NCBI GenBank assembly: GCA_963971425.1
Contig: OZ020524.1
Location: 14,201,845-14,265,844, forward strand
Source: Bryoerythrophyllum caledonicum
Lineage: Eukaryota; Streptophyta; Bryopsida; Pottiales; Pottiaceae
Direction: 5' to 3'
Length of the DNA: 64,000 bases
Shown here piece after piece: positions 24,540-37,532 of this stretch. A model generated the notes under the pieces. The model was not told the DNA's origin, did no database searches, and saw only the letters and a program-made list of their open reading frames with translations. Positions within the stretch are counted from its first letter, which is position 1, and each line of letters starts with the position of its first letter. The position numbers were made by a program, and so were the translations under genes.

Positions 24540-24619
24540 TATCTAAGAAGATATCAGTGTTTGTTGCCTGGGCAGTAGAGATATCCTTTCAAGTTAGCGG
24601 CAAAAACCAAGAGTTTGGC

Positions 24620-25310
24620 TGTTAGGCAAAGTGTACCATTCAAGAATCTATAGTACCTTGAGTATTTTGTTGACAAATCTCATTAGCTTCACAGAACTAC
24701 AGTAATTAGGTTTAGCATTAGGCTTAGCAATCTGTATAAATTCGTTGCACTACAACCGTTGTATCTCTCTCAAAGTCTAAAGTCAAACCACTTCATTGGT
24801 TACTTTGAACATGGTATCAGAGCTAGGGTTGCTCTTTGGCTGTTTTTCTTTGACAATCTAGCATCATCTAGATCTCACTCCAAGATGGAATCTGTACTCA
24901 ATGGAAGAGAAGTCCCTAAGAGCTCTAAGCTTCGAGGCGTCTCAAATTATACTCAACAGGCTTTCAAGGCCACTAACAATTTGCGCAGTGAGAAACTTTG
25001 AAAGTGTGTAGATCCCACCTCATCTCCATCTCGTACTGCAGGTGCATCTGACATACGTGATTCATTGGAGATTGCTACACTAGCAGCGGCAGCTACAGGT
25101 GCAAGAGGCAAGGCGACTCAAGTTGAAGTGAAGGCGTAGGGTGACTTGGTAAACCGTGACGATTATCTTTAACTTCTTGATTGTCTTGAACAAAGTTTGA
25201 AAATAATTGAGGATTTAGCAGAAGAAGTTTGGGAAAGGAAAAATGAAGTTCGGAAATGCCATGAAGAAATTCAAGAACTAAAGGAACAAGTTCGGGAAAA
25301 AGACAGGTTG
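24620..25310 (+). mobile_element. LTR plus primer-binding site and gag-like start of an LTR retroelement (fossil)
   Basis: An LTR-like block of about 190 bases starts TGTTAGGC and ends TTGAACA, with a TATAAA at about 24,736. It is followed at once by TGGTATCAGAGC, the initiator-Met tRNA primer-binding site used by plant Ty1/copia elements. A weak gag-like stretch with a coiled-coil-like segment follows to about 25,310. The body then ends against the reverse-oriented copia LTR. Only the 5' end survives. Confidence 0.6.
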
Positions 25311-28095
25311 ATTGCAATTTGGTTGTTTAGAACATTAATTGCGGTAGAAATATACAGATGGCAATTTTGGAACGTTTTGGAAAAAGAGTCTTGACCTCTT
25401 TGACGTTGCACCATACATGTACCACTCCAGTTCCTTTCACTTTTCCTCATTTTCACCCCATTTACTTTCCCCTCTAAATCTATCTCAATAACTATTTGCA
25501 ATGCCGCATTAACTACCAACAATCCTTAACTCCAACACTCCCACTTTATAAGTAGTTACCATGTCGCCATCCCATCGCCATAGCTAACATTTGATGTCGC
25601 TCTCTCACAAGTGCTTTTGTCAACACATCGGCCACTATGTCTACCGTTGGGAAATACTTCAAGCTAATCTTACCGCTCTCCAACTTCTCGCAAATTAAAT
25701 GATGTTCCACATCAATGTGCTTTGACCATGAATGGTGTGTAGGGTTCTTTGCAAGAGTTATGTACCCTTGGTTGTCACACATGATAATCGTTGCTCTTTT
25801 TTGAACAAACCCCACAATCCCCACAAATCCCACATCCGCTAAGAGCTTGCAAAGTCAAATTGCCTCCTTTGTACTTTGACTACTTCCATATACTCCGCCT
25901 CCGTAGTCGACACGGCAATCGTGGGTTGCCTCTTGCAATTCCAAGAGATGACACCATCTCCAACAAAGAACACATACCATGTTGTTAAACGACGCTTGTT
26001 CACATCTCCAGCCCAATCCACATTGCGTAGCCCCTCAAAGCAATGTTCTTACTACCATGCCACAATTTGTGGTCCTTGATACTTTGCAAGTACCACATGA
26101 TGCGCTTCACCACACTCCAATGAGATGAAGCAGCCCTAGACATGAATTGATTTACTATGCTCACCGCAAAAGCAAAATCAACCCATGTGGCCACCATGGC
26201 ATACATCAATGATCCGACTCCACTCTTGTATGGCACGCCTTCTATGTCACCTTGAATGGCATGAAACTCTTCTTCCGAGATCTTCAACAACTTGACATTC
26301 GTATCAAGTGATGTATCGATGGGCGTGCACTCTTCCATGTTGAAGCACTTGAGCACCTCTTCAATATACTTCTTTTGGCTCATGGTGATGGTGTGTGCAT
26401 GGTGGTCCCTCACAAATTCCACACCAAGACAATACTTCAACTCACCAAGATCGGTCAATGTGTCAAACTTCGCGTCGAGCTTGCCTTAGAGCCACATCAA
26501 TTTGGCCAAAAGGCTAGCCAAGATGATCAAATCATCTACATAAATGAGTACTATCAACAAGTACTCACCCGTTTGTTTGATGAACAATTAGTGATCAGCT
26601 TGAATCACTTCTTGTAAAGCCTTTTTTAATGAACAATAAGTCGATTCGTTGGTATCAAGCCCTTGGTGATTGCTTGAATTCGTACAACAACTTTTTGAGC
26701 TTGCACACAAGATGCTCAAAGTCCCTCTTCTCAAAACCTTGTAGTTAGCTCATGTAGATGTCCTCTTCCAAATCGCCACTCAAAAATGCGGTCTTCACAT
26801 CCACTTGATAGATCTCCAAATCCAACGCAGTTCCCATGCAACAATGCACCGAGTGGTGTTGAATTTTGCAACAAAAGCAAAGGTCTTAAGGTAGTCTGCT
26901 CCTTCAACTTGAAGGTATCCATTTGTCACCAACCGTGTCTTGTGGCGCACAACTTGACCCGAAGCATCCTTTTTTGTGCAAAACACTCATTTGCATCCGA
27001 CGCTCTTGTGACCTTTTGAAAGGGGAGACAACTCCCAAGTTTCATTTACCATGAGCGAGTCATACTCCTCTTGCATGGCCGCCTCCTATTTTCTCGCATC
27101 CTCGGATCGCATGGCTTCACACACATTCAATGGATCCTCGAGAGTGTCCCGCTCCACTTCATGTTGCGGCAAGATGTGGTTCATCCACCACTCTCCAGGC
27201 GGCCGCCGCTCCCTTCTTAGATATTGTGGCTCTTGAGTTCTCCCACTATCTTCATCACCACTTGATGTTGATATAGGTGTCGTTGAAGGCCCCAAGGGTG
27301 CACCTTCTTTGTCACCATCCACTATCTTCTCTTTTTTCAAATCGCTTTCACCCGTGGTACTTGGTTTGGAAGATTTGTCTACCAAATTCAACGAAGGCGT
27401 CTCCAAACCATAATCAACACTTGAGCTATCTTTAACAAACACCACATCACGACTTTAAATGATCTTCTTCGTCTCAACACATGAGGCGATATGCCTTGGT
27501 GGCCTCGCAATAGCCAAGAAACAAACACTTCGTGCCTTTGCATCGAGTTTACCCCTCTTTGCATCCGGCACCATTGCGTATGCAATACATCCAAACACAC
27601 GCATGCGTGCAACGCATGGCTTGCGGTCGCTCCAAGCCTCTTGTGGTGTGATGGTTACAAATACTCTTGTCGGGCACTGATTGCGAATGTATACTGCATT
27701 GGTCATCGCTTCCGCCCAAAAAACAAGTTTGAGCCGTTGAGCATGGATCATGTTTCTTGCCATTTCCACAATGGTGTCGCTAGCTCGCTCGGCCACTCCG
27801 TTTTGCTCGAGGGTGTACGGTGTTGATAGTTGCCTCTTGATGCCATGATGCTTCAAGTAGCCTCGAAATGCCTTGGAAATGAATTCCACACCATTGTCAA
27901 ACCGAAACACTTTGATCTTGTGCTCGGATTGTTTTTTTGCAAGCGCCTCGAATTCATTGAATTTCTCAAGGCACTCTTTTTTTGTCTTCAAACTGTACAA
28001 CCACACCTTCCTTGAAAAGTCATCACTGATAGTCACAAAGTACCATGCACCGCCAATGGACATGATTCTCATGAGGCCACACACAAATGAATGTA

Positions 28096-29812
28096 CAGTA
28101 CCTTGCAAATGAGTTACGTTTATTTCTTGAACTGTCAGAACACGTCTTTTATAGTGGTGTCACTTCGGAATGAGATCTTGGCAAGAATTTCAAACACTTG
28201 GCTATGTAACTTAGTGGATACATGAAAATCATAGTTGTGACTCACCAACTGCTAAATTTAGGATGTACCAAAATGTCAACAGGTACAAATTCGGGATTTT
28301 TAAGAGACATCTTGAACTTGCTGTCACTACAACTGGAATGCTTGCAACAATGTTAACTGCGAACACGCCATCACAATAAAGATTTTTCTAACTTGCAACT
28401 ACAAAATGGATCCTTGGGTTCTAAGAATCATAGTGGATTTGAGTGCTAGAGTGTTTGTAGCAAAACTGAGTGTTGGCGGAGGTCGAAATTGTTGGGTATA
28501 TGGTCTGTGCAAAGTTGTGCATGTTGTTGTCTTTGCATGCTTGTTGTGTATTGGTTCCATTTGAGAGAGATGAAGATAAGGACTTTGAGTGAGGAAGAAA
28601 GAGGGGTCATCGTGGGAATGCGGAGTGCTGGAATGTCAACTTATAGTATTACGAAGGAACTGGAAATGAATCAGTCAACTGTCTTCACTATCTGGAAGAA
28701 CTACTGTGAGGGTGGTACAGTGGTAGCACGTAAGCCCTGTGGAAGGGCTCAAAAGCTTTCAATTCGTGATAAGAGGGACCTTGCGCGCATTCTCACCCAA
28801 AATTGTCACCTATCTCGTGAAGATATCATTGAGCAGATGAGGATCAAGGTCTGCAAGCGCACGTTGTCAATGTATATCAACAAACTGGGTTTTGGCAATC
28901 AAATTGCAGTGAGGAAGCCATATTTGAGCGAGAAATACAAAGCAGATAGGCTAGCATTTACAAAGGCACACAAGAGATGGACTCTATCAGATTGGCGCAA
29001 CATTATGTGGAGAGACGAGTCTTTTTTTGAAATTGGAAAGAGGTCCCGACAAGTCAAGGTTTGGCGTCGAGCGTATGTACTATGAACGCTACTCAATGGA
29101 TTGCATAGCCCCCACATTCAAGTCGGGCCGCACTTCCGTCATGATTTGGGGTGCCTTTAGTGGCTTTGATAAGTGCCCTATTATTGTTATGCCACTTCAT
29201 AAACGCACAAGTGAAGATTTTGTGAATATTGTATATGAAGGTCGCTTAAGTGGCTTTTATTTCATGCATGATGAGCGTGAGAATCTTATCCTCATGGAAG
29301 ACGGCGTTCCTGTGCATCGTAGTAAATATGCTGAAAGTTGGAGAGTAGCGCATCACATTAAGAAGCTGAAGTGGCTGGCAAACTCGCCAGACTTGAGTTC
29401 TATAGAAAACCTATGGATGATTATAAAGGACTGTGTACAAAATGGGCTGATACCAAAAAACCAAGAAGAAATGATTGAATCCAATGAACAGACATGGGAA
29501 GGCATCTCTAAGGAAATAATTGAGATCCTCATTGCTAGCATGCCTAATCGTATGAAGGCTATAATTGATGCTAAAGGTGGTAGCATAAGATGGTAGGTAG
29601 TATATTCTAAGATATTTTATTGTTGTATGATTTTGCAAGTTTGTTGTAAAATTTTCTTCTTGCAGTAAAATCCACTTCATTACCTTTTCAATGCAATTTT
29701 CCATACTTGATTTGGCCCAAAATTGAATCTGTAATGCCAATTCGAAATTACAACTCCATGTATGTTTACTACCCTGTGGATACAATAAACGTAACTCATT
29801 TGCAAGGTGCTG
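28096..29812 (+). mobile_element. Tc1-like DNA transposon B (DD34E), inserted in copia
   Basis: A 1,717-bp element bounded by TA at 28,094-28,095 and 29,813-29,814. Its terminal inverted repeats of about 29 bases start CAGTACCTTGCAAATGAG at the left and CAGCACCTTGCAAATGAG (complement) at the right. It lies in opposite orientation inside the copia integrase region, with only the TA duplicated, as expected of Tc1/mariner insertion. It encodes one transposase (next entry). One frame change makes this copy inactive, but the ends and frame are otherwise well kept, so it is younger than its copia host. Confidence 0.92.
28570..29596 (+). pseudogene. Tc1-like transposase B, one frameshift
   Basis: Starts MKIRTLSEEERGVIVGMRSAG, with a first HTH (MSTYSITKELEMNQSTVFTIW) and a second HTH ending in the linker GRAQKLSIRDKRDL. 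The catalytic domain has Asp in IMWRDESFF, Asp in ILMEDGVPVH and Glu in NSPDLSSIENLW. Thirty-four residues separate the last two, the DD34E spacing. The reading frame changes near 29,070, just after VKVWRR, where relatives continue directly with a Tyr- and Cys-containing stretch. That single frameshift is the only break seen. Length about 342 residues, normal for Tc1 transposases. Confidence 0.85.
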
Positions 29813-30254
29813 TACAATCTCCAAAGGCTTTGACTCTTCATCCTTTGAAAATGGTGCCCTATGTTGTTTGTCTTGCACACACCCTTTACAAAATGGCATA
29901 GATGATTCATCTTTGCCAAGGGTCATGCCACTTACCATGCTTTGAAGGAAATGCACACTTCTCACGTTCTGAAGGCTTCGAACGTGCTTTTGTGCTCATT
30001 TGATGAGCAACTTCCTGACGCTGAACCCCATGTGAGAGCAAATGAGGTGGACTATAAATGTTGGATGGAGCTGGTTGGCACGGTTGGCACAGGATCCTAC
30101 AGAGCACCGGAAGTCCTCGAGCAGTTAAAGGTGAGGCCTCCAAGTTCTGATTAGGTGTTCACATATGAGAGTGATGTGTACAACTATGGTATGCTATGCT
30201 ATGAGCTTATGACAGGACGCTCACCCCTGAAGGACAATTTCTCAGGCTGGAATA

Positions 30255-31883
30255 CAGTGTCTAGCAAAACTGAGTCAAGTTCTAGTAATTCAAAATTCAA
30301 TTATCAATGTAGGAAAACTGGCAATAGATTTGCACAAATCATAAATTGTACAAGATAGCAATTTTAGTCGGCTACAATTTGATGCAAAAGAAAGTTCTTT
30401 TTACATTCATATGTACAAGAAAATCACATTCGAAGGAAACTGTGTCTCTTGACTCAGTCTTACATCATCAACCAAAAAACAACTTAATATTTTGTCCAGT
30501 TGCCTTTGGCAGCTAAAACAGCTTGGATTCGTCGTGGCATGCTTTTGTACAATCTCCTACACTCCTCTGGTTTTATAGAAGCCCAATACTCCTCAATACG
30601 TTCTGACAACTCTAAAATTCCTTTTAGAGCACTTTCATTCTGGTTAAGACGACGTTTTAGCCTTATCAAAAGATGTTCAATTGAATTTAGGTCAGGAGAT
30701 TGTGCAGGCCACTTAAGAACATCAAAGTTTTGTGATTTTAGCCATTGGCGAACACTTTTTGCTGTATGTTTGGGATCATTGTCATGCTGAAATATCAAAT
30801 TCGAAGGATCAAGATCATATGCCATCACCGTGTACATTAAATCTCTTTGCAAAATTGCTTTGTACTGATGTTGATCCATTCTTCCTTCAATTCTACAAAA
30901 CATGCCTGGGCCTTGAAATGTCATACAACCCCACAACATGACAGAACCACCACCAAACTTTACACTTTGTTTCACTTCTTTTAAATCAGAAGACCGTTCA
31001 TTGCGAATCCAACACCAACTGCGACCATCGGAGCAAAATCGATTTACCTTTGTCTCATCAGAGAAGATGATGTGCTCCCAATCATGAATGGTCCAATGAC
31101 CAATGTTCATGGCGCCTAGCAAATTCAAGTCAATCCTTGATGTGTCTCTGGTTCAATTTCGGTTTCTTCTGCTTCACTTTTGATCTCAGTCCTCCTGCAT
31201 GTAAGACCCTTCTCACCGTATCAACACTTACAATAACTTGGCATTCCTCACGTACATGTTGGGTAGCATATGTCGCAGTTTCAAATCCTCCTGATGTGAC
31301 AGCTCTAATGCCTGCACTCTTTTGAGCATCTGTTAATACTTGTGGTCTACCACCACTACTAGTAGGAATATCAGACAATCTCTTCCTTCTAAGTCTTGCA
31401 ACATGACTTTGAGACACCTACAACTCACTTGCTACATCCCTTGTGGATCTATAAGCTTGCAACTTCACCAAAATAGAGTTATCAAGGTCTGTACGAGCGC
31501 TTGCAGAAAGCTCCTTCAAGTACACCATGTTGAGTAATAAAAGTATACTAACAATGTGCATGGAGTGTTGCAACATTGTAGTTTAATATGCCCAAGCCAA
31601 TTTGAGCTCATACATCCTCAATGCATTTGTGGCATGCAAAACACATGTCTTGGCCCTTGAGTCCTCAATGGCATGCAAAATTGAGTCAAGAGACACAATT
31701 TCCTTCGAATGTGATTTTCTTGTACATATGAATGTAAGAAGAACTTTCTTTTGCATCAAATTGTAGCCCACCGAAATTGCTATCTTGTACAATTTATGAT
31801 TTGTACAAATCTATTGCCACTTTTCCTACATTGATAATTGAATTTCGAATTACCAGAACTTGACTCAGTTTTGCAAGACACTG
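30255..31883 (-). mobile_element. Tc1-like DNA transposon C with 202-bp terminal inverted repeats
   Basis: A 1,629-bp element flanked by TA (30,253-30,254 and 31,884-31,885). Its inverted repeats, 30,255-30,456 and 31,682-31,883, start CAGTGTCTNGCAAAACTGAG and differ at only about a dozen sites. Long inverted repeats are typical of Tc1 elements with internal direct repeats: a GACTCA/GAGTCAAG word sits at both ends of each arm. It encodes a single DD34E transposase on the minus strand and has landed in the kinase pseudogene. Confidence 0.93.
30484..31528 (-). pseudogene. Tc1-like transposase C, lightly broken
   Basis: Starts MVYLKELSASARTDL at 31,528. The HTH (VSQSHVARLRRKRL, SSGGRPQVLTDAQ) is followed by the DDE core: IIFSDETKVNRF, LIFQHDNDPKHTAK and WPAQSPDLNSIEHLL, with exactly 34 residues between second Asp and Glu. 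Breaks seen are a TAG within the first HTH near 31,420, a TGA near 31,130 that looks like a decayed CGA, and a 7-base tandem duplication (CATTGGT CATTGG) near 31,100 that shifts frame. It ends AVLAAKGNWTKY. About 345 residues in the intact relatives. Inactive but fairly recent. Confidence 0.85.
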
Positions 31884-32391
31884 TATGATGATGTTATTGG
31901 AAAGGTGCCATGGGATACTCATTTGCTTGTAAACATGTGTTGTTCGGCGACGTCTGGGAAGAGGCCGAGCTTTTCTAAAATAGTGGAAATGCTGGAAATA
32001 ATGCCCGAGGTCAGATGATTAACTTGCGTGGAATAGTGAGCTCTTTTTAATAGCAGTCTTGAAATAGTGAATAGCAACCTCAGGTGACCTTCCAGGAGGA
32101 TATACTTCATTTCTACATGAGTATTCGTAAGCAGAGACACAGAAAGTCCACAGGCTATGATATGTGTACCTGTAGTACTACACATGTACAGTACTAATCA
32201 TTTGCCAAAGAGCCCCTCTGAATAGCTCCTCTGAATTGCTAGAGTAAATCTATTTTGCAACTTGAACGCACTGGCTATGGATTTGAGCACATCTCGTGTA
32301 ATGCATGTGAAGCTTCATGCATGTAGAATCCAATCGCGATTTCATCGAAGCTGGGCCAAGGTTTCCGAGGCTATGCTAGTTGACTAAGGTT

Positions 32392-35300
32392 TTAATTTTT
32401 CACTTGCTTCGGTTTGGAAAGGGCTGTCAATTTGCTGAACACAGGTCCTGGCTTCGGTAGGTTTCCATCACGAAGAGAAGACGCATACAGCTCTTTGCAT
32501 TCGGCTACCACCTGCACATCATCAGATATGTCAGAATAATCTCATGAATTTCAACAAGGGGAAAGTGGAACATCACCATAAAATAGTTACACAAAAGAAT
32601 TGGGGACCAAATTTAAAACTACTTGAATTGATGAACCAAGTCATACCGCTCTTGAGTCTTTTCTTGGAATGCCTACTCGCATTGCCACCAACTTTTCAAC
32701 AACTTCAGGCTGTTAAAAAAACCACTTCAATGAGTGCAACTTTATCAGTCTTATACTTAAGATAAACACTCAAGAGGTAGTATAGAAACCAACTGAAATA
32801 CTGCTGCGATGATCACATGGTAGTACGAGATAACTCACTTGGCAGTCAGGATGGTTTTGCAGGAGATTTGTGTAAGCCAATGTGTAGGCATCAACGCTCT
32901 CAGAAGAAGCCAACTCCCAAATGTCAGCTAATGGTTGCAACCGCTTCTCTACTTTCTGTTATGATAATAATAACTATGATTGCGCTTTTCCAACGATAAT
33001 ATGGCATTGAGTTTGACAAACTTGAAATTGAAAGGCATGATTCTCACCGAATAGCTGATGATTTCTCTGAAAAATTTGCTCAACATCTCCCTGTCTTGTT
33101 TCATCCTCTCCAGAGTTCCTTCCTTAATATAATTCCTCTACTCTCATTCCATCATCAAAACCATGATTAACATGCACGAATTAAGTTAGGAGCCACGATA
33201 CCAAAAGTTTTGACCTCTTTTCCTCATTTTAAATACTTAAAATCAGGCATAAGTAGCTCCAAATTTTAATGATCACTTTAAAGAGGAAAAAGGTGGCTTA
33301 GATTCATGGTACAACATGACCTCTCCTTCATTCTCAAAGGCAGCTAAAACTAAATCTAACTTGGGTCAAAAGACTCATCAAGCCTTTAAGGCCACGTTGG
33401 CTATGGCTGATGGTCAAATCTACAACTATAATAGACTCTGAAGAATATCATCTACTCCAGCCATAGAGTTTCCATCAAAGGGTTAATTAAAAGATTAAGC
33501 TCTTCCACATCTAATGGCTATTGAGGGTAAACATATATTAGTATTATCAATCAAAACCCCAGTGTCTTTGGATGACTTTACATATGACTCAAACGTGACC
33601 AAGTTACACAAGCTTCCTTTCTCTTGTTTCAGGAAGGTGTGTACTTGAATGAATGCAATTTCAATGACACTTTAAGCTTGAATTTCTACCTGTATGAGAA
33701 GTCGGTCTATGAATATCACAACTGTCTCCTCAATACAAAACTCCACATATTTCTGGAAATACTTCTCTTCCAAGTACCTGCAAATTCAATCAACATCACC
33801 ACGTCCATCATCTTGGAAACACAACTACAATTGATGCACAACCAACGATTATTGCTCACATTTTGATATCTTCGAAGTAGTCCTCAAACGTGGGTATCAA
33901 ATACTCAGTCACCATGCTGTCGAGCCAATCTAATTCCATCCCCCTCAAGAAATACACATGGTTAGGTTGGTAGTACAGTAGCCTTTTCATTTCAAAGCAG
34001 ATTGCTAGGTTGTAGATTTGAGCAAGGGAGACACAAATTTGACCACCTTTCAGGTACAACTTTGCGAGGAGTTCTTTAACACCCGGGTCTTCAAAGATAA
34101 CCCTCACACCATGCTGCACTGCTAACTGCCACCATCCAAAAATCTAAAGAACTTCAATCCAAAAACAAAAATCTACCAGGAGGTAGATCCTACTATTTTC
34201 ATCATATGCAAATTAAACGAGCCAGCATACCTTGGCAACCGCAAGGAACCCTTGAGAAGCATCATCAAAGCTGACCTGACACTCACAATCATGAAAGGAG
34301 TCGGTCAATAGTTGAGTTACTTGTAAAGTCACCCAAAGTTTGAATAAGATACCCTTCTTTTGAGTTGAATTCTACTCTTTCCTCACTCTTAATAGCTATT
34401 AGATCAATGAAAGAGCTCGGCGGACTCTAAACTCAAGGCAGAGCTAGTTTTGGCGGCCTTTGATAAAGAGGTCATGTTGTCCGTCTTTTCCCTCTTTCAG
34501 CTTATTATAGAAATTTAGGGTTGGTTTGAATTATCTAAAATGGAAAACTATCATGATAACTTTGCCTTACTTTACTTCATTTTTGTATTGTACCTGTTCA
34601 ACATAAGAGATAGGGAGGTCGTCAAGGATGGAAGTGCTCATGTCGTTAGTCATTTCATGACACCTAACGTTATTATTCGCCTGAAAATACCAATCCACAC
34701 CAAAATCAAGGCTCCATAACCACAGAAAAAACAAGAAATAGATTGATAAACATTGTTGTTCTCACCATGGCACATAAAGCTTCCAGACCGATGACAAGAG
34801 GATACTCAGATTGCAGACGCCACTTCTCAGCCCCTTGGAATTCGAGCATCAACTGCACAATATAACCAGATGATCAGTGATGAATACCAAACGGGAAGAG
34901 ATTTATGAGAGTTTTGAAGGCCAGACCTGATTAATGGCAACTGCAACATGCAAAACCATGATATCAGTACTAGTTTCTTTCACAACTTTCACTTGCTCAT
35001 TCAGGAGGCGAAAGAGGTCCACACATGATGGTGTCCACAACCTTCCACTTTCAGTTCTCTTGGGAGGGTTCAATCTGTCAACGTCCAAAATATTTGAGCA
35101 CATCCTCTGCGCAAAACCCCCACTTCTGTCAAGCACTTGAAACTACATGTGGTGCCAAAAATGAAAATCAGAAAGCAGATAAAACCCAAGCATTTGTGAA
35201 GTCACCCGGAGTTTAAATAAGATACCCCCTCAAAAATCAGCTCTAAATAGTCGAAAGGAGAGAAAGGCGACTAATGTTCATGGTAAAAACTCTGTTCAGA

Positions 35301-37489
35301 TGGTTAAAACTATTCTGACTTGAATTTAGAGCCCACCAAGCCCTTCCTATTTTGAGTGAGGAAAGAGTAGTCAAAAGAGGAGATATCTTATTGAAACTTT
35401 GGGTAACTTTAGAAAGAGCTCTAATGAGTCCACTCTTGATAATATCGCAAACCTGCATAGTACCCTTCATCCGAAGGATATATGTTGTGAAAAGAGGATC
35501 CATAGCTCCACTTTCAGCACACACGGATGCAAGCATTTCCTCAACTCCAAGACTTAGTAGCTGCTCTTCGTACTGAAGAACCCATTCTGTGACCTGCAAT
35601 CATAAAAAAGTATCTCTCTCAATACTGCGGTCTAAAGTCACCCAAACTTTCAAAGAGATACCCCCTCCCTTTTAATAAAAATCACCTCTAAAATGAGTTC
35701 TCAATCAATCTAAAGTCTGCTTAAAGGAGAGAAAGGCAGCTAATATTCGTAGTAGAAAACTCTTTCTAGACGGCTAAAACTACTTTGACTTGAGTTCAAC
35801 CGCTACCAAGCTCTTCTAACCATTCAGAGTGACAAAAGAGTAGTCTAAAAAGGAGGTAAATTTCGGTGACTTTAGAAAGAATTCATATGTGATTACCTTT
35901 AAGATCTCTTGATTCGACAAGTCATTCGCCCTGTCACTTAATTTGCGCAGCATCTGCACAAAGCGCTCGGTGTAGGATTGCACTATCACCTGGAAGATCT
36001 GATATCTGTAGTAGTAAATAGATGATATTCGAAATATTAGTTTACGTTATGATCATGATTTGTGAAACAGGTGGGGTGGAAATGAAAGGTGTGGGATGGA
36101 AACCTGGGCGGAAAGCAAGGGGCCACATAATCGAAGTTGGCTGAGAGCTCCCGAGCTACCTGTCCTTCAAAAAGGTGAGATTATTATCTCAAGATCCATG
36201 AAAAATAAATTTGAAAGACCACCAAGCGCTTCAAATAATCTAGTATCTATTTGAAGTAAGTAAAACAGTACGAAATAGAGCAGGTATCTAGTATCTTATT
36301 GAAAGAACTCTATATCTGGCAAATAAGGTCATCATACCACTGTTGCTTGCTCCAAAGCCGCAGTTAAATCACCTGCAACTGACTGCAAATTTCACATATA
36401 CATAGTCAATAAAAAAATTTAGTCACATCACGATCCAATTGTCAAAGTTGTAGCATCTAACTCACCATCTCAAGAAGGTTTGTGAACCTCTCCTCAATTG
36501 ATTTCTGGATCTCCACATAGCAGCGATCCTTGTATCCTCTTCTTGGAATGGGACCATCTGCACTGATTACTCCGCCTCTACGCCCTTCTAATGCAGCTGG
36601 TAATGGAAGGCTCCTCCTAATTATTAAGCTTTCCTTGCGCTCTCCTAGCACACTAATATAGCCAACACATCACTTTAAAAGTCTATTTTCTGATGTCAAA
36701 CTTTGATGAGAGGGGAATCATGTTTTCAGATAACCTTCATAATTTGACATAACCTGAAAGTTTATGAGATTAAGGCTCAGCTCCTCTACCTGATTACACT
36801 AATTATTGCTAATAGTGTTCCCATAATGGGCTCTACTGTTTGCATAATCTCAAAATTAGTGATAATTCACACGACCGGAAAATGTTGATTTACCTTGAGT
36901 CTCCATTTGGAGATGTGACAATGGGCTCAATATTATCAGCTGCAGCTTCTTCTTCATCTTGTTGCTGGTCTGCAATCTCTTGCATTTCCACCACACTTCC
37001 AAAGTACAAACCCCCTCAATTAAGACAGAGAGATAACAATGTTTCAAGCAAACCACTTCTGACTATCAAATGTTTTCATTATTTCAAAATGGAGTCCTTG
37101 CAAATTTATTCCTATGTATGCTACATTTGAAACTTATCATTTTCATGTATGTGGTTTTTTTGTACCATAACGCTCGAACAAGAGTCTGTGGGCTGCACAT
37201 AATATAAAAGGAATAGTTGTGAGTTCTGACCTTATTTATTGCAGAATTGCACTACTTCAAAGCTTCAGCAAATATGAGCAGATATGAGAATGAATTTATT
37301 TTCTAGGAAGAGACCTTGTCTTTGCAAGTTGGAAGTAGTTGCGAATGTGGTCCCATAATGTTTGTTCGAAGATTGTTCTTGTTTCTCTCACATCTTCAAA
37401 AAAGGCACTACTTTGCAACGGTGTTCAAGTGAGATTAATCTTAGAAGAGATAAATATTAACTCAAATGAATTGCAAAGAGCTTATTATT

Positions 37490-37532
<43 letters not shown>

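Larger units (their letters stand above)
25315..29945 (-). mobile_element. Ty1/copia retrotransposon fossil, split by Tc1-like element B
   Basis: A minus-strand copia element in the canonical order. The GAG-pre-integrase finger is at about 29,800-29,945, the integrase core at 27,470-28,093, reverse transcriptase over about 26,000-27,440 and RNase H with the final CDNQG...SKHIDV region at 25,546-26,000. A polypurine tract (AAAGTGGGAG) and an LTR beginning TGTTGGAG follow at 25,534, the LTR reaching perhaps 25,315. The gag and 5' LTR are missing; the element is truncated near 29,945 against a kinase pseudogene. It is broken at several places (roughly five to ten) and interrupted by a 1.7-kb Tc1-like element. 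It is clearly an old, inactive copy. Confidence 0.85.
29946..32020 (+). pseudogene. Host protein kinase pseudogene, split by Tc1-like element C
   Basis: The left piece (29,946-30,254) encodes the catalytic-to-activation part of a Ser/Thr or Tyr-like plant kinase: VLKASNVLLCSF, where the family has HRDLKASN, so the catalytic Asp is lost; then VGTVGTGSYRAPEVLEQL; then YESDVYNYGMLCYELMTGR. The right piece (31,884-32,020) resumes with GKVPWDTHLLVN and the subdomain XI block GKRPSFSKIVEMLEIM. The break falls exactly at the TA of the inserted element, so the two pieces are one former gene. An in-frame TAG lies at 30,153-30,155. The N-terminal lobe is missing, cut by the copia border. No introns are seen, so it may be a processed or partial duplicate. 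Confidence 0.75.

Noticed and set aside
29411-29965. Minus-strand frame of 184 codons across the end of Tc1-like element B
   Set aside because: A chance fusion of copia finger sequence with the antisense of the transposase.
29946-30254. Functional kinase gene
   Set aside because: The catalytic loop Asp is missing, a stop is present, the N-terminal lobe is absent and a transposon splits it.
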